Below, one piece after another: positions 1-5,832 of a stretch of DNA of 6,251 bases (position 1 is its first letter; each line of letters begins with the position of its first letter). The notes below the pieces were generated by a model. That model was not told the DNA's origin and ran no database searches. It saw only the letters and a program-made list of their open reading frames with translations. The stretch comes from Thiomargarita sp. (GTDB lineage: Bacteria > Pseudomonadota > Gammaproteobacteria > Beggiatoales > Beggiatoaceae): positions 1 through 6,251 of the forward strand of contig DAOVZS010000123.1 in assembly GCA_030635005.1 (NCBI GenBank). Direction: 5' to 3'. Position numbers and translations under genes: made by a program.

Positions 1-774
1 GTCATACCGTTTCCCTTTAAATTGATAGGCTAACAATTGTTCTTCTGCTAATAATTGGGCGATGGCATCTGTGAGTTGAATTTCCCCCCCTGCCCCTGTG
101 CCTATATTTTCAAGATATTTAAAAATCGTAGGCGGAAGAACATAACAACCCACAACACCTAATGTAGAAGGGGCTTTATTAGGAGCAGGTTTTTCAACAA
201 TATTTTTGATTTTTGAAACCCCCTCATATAAAGGTTCAGATTGAATAATGCCATATTTATCCGTTTCAGTCGCTAGGATATGTTCAACAGCAATGACACC
301 GCAATGTTCTGTGTTATAAATATTGAGCATTTGTGATAAACAAGTATGCACGTGCCCTTCAATTAAATCATCTGCTAAAATAACTGCAAAGGTTTCATTA
401 CCGATCACGGATTGTGCACACAATACAGCATGCCCTAAACCTAAGGCTTCTGCTTGACGAATATAAATACACGACACACCTTTAGGGACAATATGTCTCA
501 CCATTTCCAATAATTTATATTTTCCTTTTTGTGCGAGTTCCTCTTCAAGAACTTGATTTTTATCAAAATGATCTTCGATAGCCCGTTTAGTACTGCTGGT
601 GACAAAAATAAGTTGTTTGATACCCGCATTAATGGCTTCTTCTACAGCATATTGAATTAAAGGTTTATCTACAATAGGTAACATTTCCTTTGGGCTCGCC
701 TTAGTGACAGGGAGAAACCGTGTTCCTAAACCAGCGACAGGAAAAACAGCCTTACGGACTTGTTTGTGTGTCAT
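1..774 (-). CDS. galU: UTP--glucose-1-phosphate uridylyltransferase (GalU), 3' end cut off by window edge
   Basis: This cytosolic enzyme joins UTP and glucose-1-phosphate into UDP-glucose, the donor for lipopolysaccharide, capsule and exopolysaccharide sugars. Reading the minus strand from the ATG at 774-772 gives 258 uninterrupted codons. The N-terminal nucleotide-binding loop AGLGTRFLP is at residues 14-22, followed by the KEMLPIVDKPLIQYAVEEA block at about 29-47. RQAEALGLGHAV lies at about 106-117, the metal-binding LADDLI at about 133-138, VEKP at about 193-196 and GAGGEIQLTDAI at about 227-238. The reading stops at GKRYD; bacterial GalU is about 290-300 residues, so roughly 35-45 residues are missing. 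A weak GAGA Shine-Dalgarno sequence (785-782) sits 7 nt before the start. It is divergent from the exporter ATPase gene. One oddity is Cys210 in the GCYVLPP segment, where relatives usually have Arg (GRYVL). The family assignment is secure. Confidence 0.97.
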   Translation of the reverse strand, partial: MTHKQVRKAVFPVAGLGTRFLPVTKASPKEMLPIVDKPLIQYAVEEAINAGIKQLIFVTSSTKRAIEDHFDKNQVLEEELAQKGKYKLLEMVRHIVPKGVSCIYIRQAEALGLGHAVLCAQSVIGNETFAVILADDLIEGHVHTCLSQMLNIYNTEHCGVIAVEHILATETDKYGIIQSEPLYEGVSKIKNIVEKPAPNKAPSTLGVVGCYVLPPTIFKYLENIGTGAGGEIQLTDAIAQLLAEEQLLAYQFKGKRYD

Positions 775-807
775 TATTTTTTCTCATGTTTTTTTTGAAC
801 CGTTGTC

Positions 808-816
808 ATGATAGCA
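808..816 (-). promoter_or_regulatory. possible extended -10 promoter for galU
   Basis: On the minus strand the bases read TGCTATCAT, which fits the extended -10 pattern TGnTATAAT with one mismatch in the hexamer. Transcription would begin near 801 and leave a leader of about 27 nt before the galU ATG. No good -35 hexamer is visible; a poor TTAAGT lies about 18 nt upstream. This is inferred from motif and position only. Confidence 0.35.
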
Positions 817-825
817 TTCATTGCT

Positions 826-853
826 TTGGGCACTTAAAGATTTATTGTATACT
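826..853 (+). promoter_or_regulatory. possible promoter of the wzt-like/methyltransferase/murA operon
   Basis: TATACT at 848-853 is a good -10 hexamer. A weak -35, TTGGGC at 826-831, lies 16 nt upstream. Transcription would start near 860, so the leader before the ATG at 872 would be only about 12 nt, consistent with the lack of a Shine-Dalgarno sequence there. The stretch 833-853 matches 5141-5161, in front of the iron-sulfur gene, at 18 of 21 positions, which supports a shared promoter type. A start in this region also argues against translation from the TTG at 821. Confidence 0.45.
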
Positions 854-871
854 TGTTTTTTGAAATTTACT

Positions 872-2083
872 ATGACAGCTATTAATCTACAAAATGTTGG
901 TAAAACCTATATTCATTATGCACATGGTATAGATCGTTTATTAGAACTCATCACACATAAGCCACGTCATCAATCTTTTATAGCATTACATCCACTCAAT
1001 CTACAGATTTCAGAAGGTCAAATTGTAGGCATTATTGGCAATAATGGTGCAGGAAAAAGTACCTTATTAAAACTTATTAGTAAGACTTTGCAACCCGATG
1101 GAGGGCATTTTGAGGTCAAAGGTCGTATTGCTGCTTTATTAGAATTAGGCGGAGGCTTTCATCCTGAAATGACTGGGCATGAAAATGTGTATTTAAATGG
1201 CACAATGATGGGCTTGTCTTTAGACGAAATTAAGCTCATATATGATGATATTGTTGCCTTTGCAGGTATTCAAGACTTTATGGAACAACCTGTGAAGACA
1301 TATTCATCTGGCATGTTTATGCGTTTGGCTTTTGCAGTAGCGACGTGTGTTGAACCTGATATTTTGATTATTGATGAAGCCTTATCAGTTGGGGATGGGG
1401 CTTTTGCCCGTAAATCTTTTGATCGGATTATGCAATTTAAAGCAGCCCGCAAAACAATTTTGTTTTGTTCACATTCTTTATACCAAGTAGAAGCAATTTG
1501 TGATTATGTGATTTGGTTGGATAAAGGTCATATTAAAATGGAAGGGCTTCCCAGTGCGGTGATCAGTGCATACGATCAATTTTTACTACAAGCAGATATA
1601 GTATCAGAGTCTGAGAGTATTGTCAATTCATCAGAAATTCCTGTTAATCCCGCTGTTATTGATGGTACCGCACGCATCCTGGATATCAGCATTATTGTTG
1701 ATGGTATGAAAGGTTCCAGTTTAAATGTTTTAAGTCTTAAAAGTGAATTGTGTGTCACTATCAGCTTTGCATCAGATCCCAAATTACCCGCTCCAAGCAT
1801 TGCTTTAGCGATCTTTAATGCAGATAGACGTGTGATTACGAGTGCGGGTAGTAAAAATGATCAGTTTAGTATTACACGTGATACTCAAGGTTTTGCCAAA
1901 GTTAAACTTAATTTTACGCAGTTAGCCTTGTTAAAAGGGGTTTATTTAATCACAATATATTTAATGTGTGAAAATGCGATTCATATTTATGAATATATTG
2001 ACTCTCCCATTAAACTCAAGGTACATCAAAAAGGCTTAGAAATAGGTGTAGTGAGTTTATCGCATACTTGGGCACAAATTTGA
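872..2083 (+). CDS. Polysaccharide ABC exporter ATP-binding protein, Wzt/TagH/KpsT type, with C-terminal Wzt-like glycan-binding domain
   Basis: This is the ATPase subunit of an ABC exporter that moves a lipid-linked glycan across the inner membrane; it would act on the cytoplasmic face with a Wzm-like permease. The Walker A motif GNNGAGKST is at residues 56-64. LLELGGGFHPEMTGHENVYLNG at about 89-110 is the block typical of this subfamily. The signature is YSSGMFMRLAFA (144-155) rather than LSGGQ, also typical. Walker B LIIDEA ends with D168-E169, and the switch His is H201. After a linker (about 240-262), residues 263-403 look like the Wzt C-terminal beta-sandwich that binds the polymer end in E. 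coli O8/O9a, finishing in the usual LSHTW-like motif. I chose the ATG at 872, giving 403 aa. The same frame is open to a TTG at 821, but those 17 extra residues are not family-like and overlap the putative promoter. No permease gene is adjacent, and the substrate is unknown. Confidence 0.93.
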   Translation: MTAINLQNVGKTYIHYAHGIDRLLELITHKPRHQSFIALHPLNLQISEGQIVGIIGNNGAGKSTLLKLISKTLQPDGGHFEVKGRIAALLELGGGFHPEMTGHENVYLNGTMMGLSLDEIKLIYDDIVAFAGIQDFMEQPVKTYSSGMFMRLAFAVATCVEPDILIIDEALSVGDGAFARKSFDRIMQFKAARKTILFCSHSLYQVEAICDYVIWLDKGHIKMEGLPSAVISAYDQFLLQADIVSESESIVNSSEIPVNPAVIDGTARILDISIIVDGMKGSSLNVLSLKSELCVTISFASDPKLPAPSIALAIFNADRRVITSAGSKNDQFSITRDTQGFAKVKLNFTQLALLKGVYLITIYLMCENAIHIYEYIDSPIKLKVHQKGLEIGVVSLSHTWAQI

Positions 2084-2113
2084 TTATTTTATGGAATTTT
2101 TCGATTTTTAATT

Positions 2114-3835
2114 ATGGATTATACTGCTTTAGATTTTCCCTTAAATGTGTATGCACATTGTCTTTACTTAGAAGAGGCTAATGTCAATTATTTACATTAT
2201 GCTTTATTCAATGAAGATGAAGCCTTAGCACAAGTACAAGGTGCACAACAACGTTCCACCGATTTATTATTAGCACGATTACCCAAACCACCGTGTCATA
2301 TTTTAGAAATTGGTATTGGCTTAGGTACAACTGCCGCCACACTGATTAAACGTGGGTATACGGTGACAGGGATTACACCAGATGCACAACAAATTGCTCT
2401 GGCAAGACAACGTGCTCATGCACATTTTGAATGTGTCACACTTGAAATGTTTTCGACGACAGAACGTTATGATGTTATTTTATTTCAAGAATCGGCACAA
2501 TATATACATTCTTTAACACTTTTTAATAAAGCCCACAGTCTGTTAAAAGATGACGGTGTTATTTTAATCACAGATGAATTTAGTTTTCGACATACCGCAA
2601 AATATGCGACCTACAGCTTGCCTTCACTGACTGATACACTGGCACAAGCATCACGTTGTGGATTTGAATTAACAGAAAAAATAGATTTATCAGTACAAGC
2701 TGCGCCCACATTAGAATATTTATTATGGGTAATAGACTTGCATAAGGCCGAATTACTCGTAGCTTTAGCTTTAAAAGCAGAAGTCATTAATGAATTATTA
2801 AGGGTGTTGCGTGAATATCAACAAAAGTATCAAGACGGTCATTATGGATATGCGTTATTAAATTTTAGAAAAAAAGTAGCCCCCCGTTGGCTGCTTTCAA
2901 CTGTCACATCACAAGATAAGGAAGCACTTAAAAACCTATTCAGTGACGTATTTCCGCCCCCTAAAATGACAGAGGCACATTGGGAATGGAAATATAAGGA
3001 AGGATTAGGGATAGCAGCTTGGCGTGATGGTAAGATGATCGCTCATTATGGCAGTGTCTTACGTGATATTCGATATTTTGGACACGCTCAAATGGCTGCT
3101 CAAATTACTGATGTTATGGTTTTAGAAGAAGAACGCGGATTATTGACACGAAAAGGGGCTTTTTTCTTAACTACCGCTACTTTTTTAGAAAATTATATGG
3201 GCTACGGGGCACAAACCTATTTAGGTTATGGCTTTCCTACGCAGCGTGCAATGAAAATAGCAGAGCGTTTAAACTTATATGCACCTGTTGGAAAAATGGT
3301 GGAATTGCATTGGGAAGCCAGTACTGCTAAGCCTCATTTATGGACCCGCATCCGTCATTTATCCCCTCAAGATCTTAATAAAAATAAAGACATCATCAAT
3401 ACGTTATGGCATGATATGGCTTCCTGCTTTACAGATTCAATCATAGGAGTACGTGACTGGAAGTATGTCCAGCATCGTTATCTCTCACATCCCTACAAAC
3501 AATACGAACTACTGTTAATCACACAGCGTTTCACGGGACAGCCCTTAGCGATTATAGTGATAGCTCGTCAGGATGATACTTGTCATATTAGGGATTTTAT
3601 TGGTAATATCGCACATCTTCCAGAAGTGATTAAACATATACGCCGACTTGCCAAAAATTGGGCATTGAAGCACGTTAATCTGTGGATTACAGAAAATTTT
3701 GTCACTGTGTTTCCAAAAGCTGAACAGCGAGATTTGGAGATTCAGATTCCCCATAATATTTGGTCACCAGGAGTGCCTGTAGCAGAAGTGGATGGACATT
3801 GGTGGTTAATGGGTGGAGATACTGATTTTTTATAA
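2114..3835 (+). CDS. Fusion protein: SAM-dependent methyltransferase followed by GNAT-type N-acyltransferase
   Basis: This 573-residue protein appears to join two enzymes. Residues 1 to about 255 resemble a class I SAM methyltransferase. Motif I ILEIGIGLGTT is at 63-73, YTVTGITPDAQQIALAR at 82-98 is a cyclopropane-synthase-like second strand, YDVILFQESAQYI is at 119-131 and LLKDDGVILITDEF at 143-156. The domain seems to end with GHYGYALLNFRKK (242-254). Residues from about 265 on resemble a GNAT acyltransferase subfamily found in surface-glycan clusters: HWEWKY (289-294), TDVMVLEEERGLLTRKGAFFL (332-352), a GYGFPTQRAM block (371-380), a second lobe from about RDWKY (447-451), and the ending GGDTDFL. 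No clean Q/R-x-x-G-x-G/A acetyl-CoA loop is visible. There is no signal peptide or membrane segment, so it is probably cytosolic. It lies 30 bp after the exporter ATPase and 14 bp before murA, which suggests glycan decoration. There is no clear Shine-Dalgarno sequence. Both substrates are unknown. Confidence 0.82.
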   Translation: MDYTALDFPLNVYAHCLYLEEANVNYLHYALFNEDEALAQVQGAQQRSTDLLLARLPKPPCHILEIGIGLGTTAATLIKRGYTVTGITPDAQQIALARQRAHAHFECVTLEMFSTTERYDVILFQESAQYIHSLTLFNKAHSLLKDDGVILITDEFSFRHTAKYATYSLPSLTDTLAQASRCGFELTEKIDLSVQAAPTLEYLLWVIDLHKAELLVALALKAEVINELLRVLREYQQKYQDGHYGYALLNFRKKVAPRWLLSTVTSQDKEALKNLFSDVFPPPKMTEAHWEWKYKEGLGIAAWRDGKMIAHYGSVLRDIRYFGHAQMAAQITDVMVLEEERGLLTRKGAFFLTTATFLENYMGYGAQTYLGYGFPTQRAMKIAERLNLYAPVGKMVELHWEASTAKPHLWTRIRHLSPQDLNKNKDIINTLWHDMASCFTDSIIGVRDWKYVQHRYLSHPYKQYELLLITQRFTGQPLAIIVIARQDDTCHIRDFIGNIAHLPEVIKHIRRLAKNWALKHVNLWITENFVTVFPKAEQRDLEIQIPHNIWSPGVPVAEVDGHWWLMGGDTDFL

Positions 3836-3839
3836 CTAT

Positions 3840-3843
3840 AGGA
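3840..3843 (+). promoter_or_regulatory. Shine-Dalgarno site of murA
   Basis: AGGA lies 6 nt upstream of the ATG at 3850, within the 14-bp gap after the fusion gene. It is the clearest ribosome binding site in the window; the other plus-strand genes have none that is convincing. It fixes the murA start and fits translation as an internal gene of an operon. Confidence 0.75.
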
Positions 3844-3849
3844 ACAAGC

Positions 3850-5103
3850 ATGGATCAATTATTAATAACGGGTGGACATCCGCTTCAGGGAGAAGTCCGT
3901 ATTTCTGGCGCTAAAAATGCTGCTTTACCCATACTAGCAGCCACATTATTAGCCGAAACGCCCTCTTATATCAGTAATGTTCCCCATTTACATGATATTA
4001 CAACCATGATGCATCTTTTAGAAGAAATGGGGAGTACATTTGTTATCGATGATCATTTCAATATTGAAGCAAATAGTCAGAATGTGCAAAAATTTACTGC
4101 CCCCTACGAAATGGTCAAAACCATGCGGGCTTCAATTTTGGTATTAGGTCCCTTATTGGCACGTTTTGGGGAAGCCCATGTCTCATTACCTGGTGGCTGT
4201 GCCATTGGGGCACGTCCTGTTAATTTGCACTTGCAAGGATTAGCAGCCATGGGGGCAGATATTTGTGTGGAAGGGGGATATATCACCGCACAAGCAAAAC
4301 GATTACAAGGCACTACCTTATGTCTGGATGTCGTCACCGTGACAGGCACCGAAAATTTGATGATGGCTGCGACATTAGCAGAAGGAAATACGATTATTGA
4401 AAATGCAGCCAGAGAACCAGAAATCATAGATTTGGCTATTTTCTTAAATCGTATGGGCGCACGTATTGAAGGTGCAGGTACGAGTACCCTACGCATTACG
4501 GGTGTAGAAAAATTATACGGTGCACGTCATCGCGTATTACCTGATCGTATTGAAACGGGTACCTATTTAATCGCAGCTGCAATGACAGGGGGCAAAGTGA
4601 AAGTCAATCACACAGATGCCAGTTTGCTGGATGCGGTGTTATTAAAATTGCTTGAAGCAGGCGTCACCCTGTCTCATGGCAATGATTGGATAGAAGTGGA
4701 TATGCAAGGGAGACGGCTTCGTGCTGTAGACATACATACTGCCCCCCATCCCGGTTTTCCTACCGATATGCAAGCGCAACTCACTGCCATGAATACCATT
4801 GCCGAAGGCGTAGGCATGTTGACAGAAAGCATCTTTGAAAATCGTTTTATGCATGTTTCAGAATTGCAACGTATGGGGGCTAATATTCGCATTGAAGGCA
4901 AAACAGCGATTGTCAAAGGGATCGAACGTTTACAAGCAGCCCCCGTGATGGCGACAGATTTACGTGCTTCCGCAGGATTAGTATTAGCAGGATTAGTAGC
5001 AGAAGGCGATACTTTAGTGGATCGTATTTATCATATTGATCGCGGTTATGAGCGGATTGAAGAAAAATTAACCCAATTAGGCGCACATATTCGTCGTGTG
5101 TAA
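3850..5103 (+). CDS. murA: UDP-N-acetylglucosamine 1-carboxyvinyltransferase (MurA)
   Basis: MurA transfers enolpyruvate from phosphoenolpyruvate to UDP-GlcNAc, the first committed step of peptidoglycan synthesis, in the cytosol. The 417 residues match the family's usual length (E. coli 419). The substrate-binding Lys-Asn pair is in SGAKNAALPILAATLLA (K22, N23). KTMRASILVLGPLLARFG (90-107) carries R93. The catalytic loop LPGGCAIGARPVNLH (113-127) has Cys117, equivalent to E. coli Cys115, so sensitivity to fosfomycin is expected from this residue. The general-acid Asp is D306 in GFPTDMQAQ, and the C-terminal Arg is R398 in HIDRGYERIEEKL. All key residues are present. The start is supported by the AGGA site 6 nt upstream. 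The gene follows the methyltransferase-GNAT fusion by only 14 bp, so it is probably transcribed from the promoter upstream of the exporter ATPase, an unusual setting for an essential wall gene. Confidence 0.98.
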   Translation: MDQLLITGGHPLQGEVRISGAKNAALPILAATLLAETPSYISNVPHLHDITTMMHLLEEMGSTFVIDDHFNIEANSQNVQKFTAPYEMVKTMRASILVLGPLLARFGEAHVSLPGGCAIGARPVNLHLQGLAAMGADICVEGGYITAQAKRLQGTTLCLDVVTVTGTENLMMAATLAEGNTIIENAAREPEIIDLAIFLNRMGARIEGAGTSTLRITGVEKLYGARHRVLPDRIETGTYLIAAAMTGGKVKVNHTDASLLDAVLLKLLEAGVTLSHGNDWIEVDMQGRRLRAVDIHTAPHPGFPTDMQAQLTAMNTIAEGVGMLTESIFENRFMHVSELQRMGANIRIEGKTAIVKGIERLQAAPVMATDLRASAGLVLAGLVAEGDTLVDRIYHIDRGYERIEEKLTQLGAHIRRV

Positions 5104-5148
5104 CTGAAAATAACTCAAAATCTTAACAAGGATCTGTGTCTTTAAACA

Positions 5149-5161
5149 TTTATAGTATACT
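5149..5161 (+). promoter_or_regulatory. possible promoter -10 region upstream of the iron-sulfur/flavoprotein pair
   Basis: The site reads TTTATAGTATACT, with TATACT at 5156-5161 as the -10 hexamer and an overlapping TATAGT at 5151-5156. No good -35 is seen at the expected distance (CTGTGT at 5134-5139 is poor). The start would fall near 5168, leaving a leader of about 26 nt. The rest of the 90-bp gap (5104-5193) holds no Shine-Dalgarno sequence and no convincing terminator for murA, so some read-through from murA is possible. The element strongly resembles the one before the exporter ATPase gene. Confidence 0.4.
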
Positions 5162-5193
5162 AACATGATTTTAGATCGTGAACACTAAAAATA

Positions 5194-5823
5194 ATGAGTG
5201 AAAAACTAGTCAACGTCACAATTAATGGGAAAAAAATATCTGCACCTGTCTCATTATCTGCCGTTAAAGCATTTTGGCACGCAGGTTATACACGAGTAGA
5301 AGGCATTGGTTGTATGGAAGGAGTGTGCGGATCATGTCGGGTCATGGTAAGACGTGCGAATAGTAAGGAAGTTCGTATGCAATTAGGCTGTCAAACATTT
5401 ATTGAAGAAGGTATGCAAATTATCTTTCTCGCCTTTCCTGCGCCCACACACCATACGTATCAACTCACCGATATTAAAAATTCCTGGGAAGTACACAGTC
5501 AATTTCATCAAACTTTTCCTGAAACCGCACATTGTCGTACTTGTGGAGGCTGTACACAATCCTGCCCTAAAGAAATTGAAGTACAACGAGGGGTTGAACT
5601 TGCCGCAAACGGTAAATTTAGAGAAGCAGGAGAATTGTTTATTGAATGTGTCATGTGTAATTTATGTATGACAGCATGCCCAGAACATATTGCCCCCAAT
5701 CATGTTGGATTATTTTGTCGTCGTGTGATGGCTTATTTCCATTTACGTCCTGCTAACTTAATCAGCCGTTTAGAAGAATTGCGACAAGGTGAAATGACTA
5801 TTGTACACACTGATAACCGATAA
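5194..5823 (+). CDS. Succinate dehydrogenase/fumarate reductase-like iron-sulfur subunit with 2Fe-2S and two 4Fe-4S-type motifs
   Basis: This 209-residue cytosolic or membrane-associated subunit would pass electrons between the flavoprotein encoded next and a quinone or other carrier. The N-terminal ferredoxin-like domain has C40-x4-C45-x2-C48 and then C66, a [2Fe-2S] pattern with a longer last spacing (17) than in E. coli SdhB/FrdB (11). The C-terminal domain has C114-x2-C117-x2-C120-x3-C124-P and C152-x2-C155-x2-C158-x3-C162-P. In classical SdhB the second motif is C-x5-C-x3-C and holds a [3Fe-4S] cluster; the additional C155 suggests a [4Fe-4S] cluster instead, as reported for type E enzymes. 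It is shorter than the usual 235-240 residues. Its ATG is at 5194, with no Shine-Dalgarno sequence, and the flavoprotein gene starts 9 bp downstream. I withhold sdhB/frdB because direction and physiological substrate cannot be told. Confidence 0.88.
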   Translation: MSEKLVNVTINGKKISAPVSLSAVKAFWHAGYTRVEGIGCMEGVCGSCRVMVRRANSKEVRMQLGCQTFIEEGMQIIFLAFPAPTHHTYQLTDIKNSWEVHSQFHQTFPETAHCRTCGGCTQSCPKEIEVQRGVELAANGKFREAGELFIECVMCNLCMTACPEHIAPNHVGLFCRRVMAYFHLRPANLISRLEELRQGEMTIVHTDNR

Positions 5824-5832
5824 CTGATAATT

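Noticed and set aside
821..871. In-frame TTG at 821 extending the exporter ATPase by 17 residues.
   Set aside because: The added residues do not look like the family, whose proteins start close to the first beta strand (AINLQNVGKTY), and the stretch overlaps the best -10 site. The ATG at 872 is preferred.
4104..4496. Minus-strand 130-residue open frame inside murA.
   Set aside because: It is antisense to well-conserved murA sequence, has no recognisable domain and no promoter or ribosome binding site.
5165..5188. Seven-codon ORF (MILDREH) upstream of the iron-sulfur gene, considered as a leader peptide.
   Set aside because: It has no Shine-Dalgarno sequence and no run of regulatory codons, and the inferred transcription start (near 5168) would fall inside or after its start codon.
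5169..5190. Inverted repeat TTTTAG / CTAAAA with a 10-nt loop just before the iron-sulfur gene start.
   Set aside because: The stem is only 6 bp with one G-C pair, too weak to call an mRNA hairpin or operator; such repeats are expected by chance in AT-rich spacer DNA.
5104..5193. Search for a rho-independent terminator after murA.
   Set aside because: No GC-rich stem followed by a T run is present, only short AT-rich matches.
5402..5671. Plus-strand 89-residue open frame inside the iron-sulfur gene.
   Set aside because: It begins with TTG, has no ribosome binding site and lies wholly in another frame of a gene whose cysteine motifs prove its own frame.
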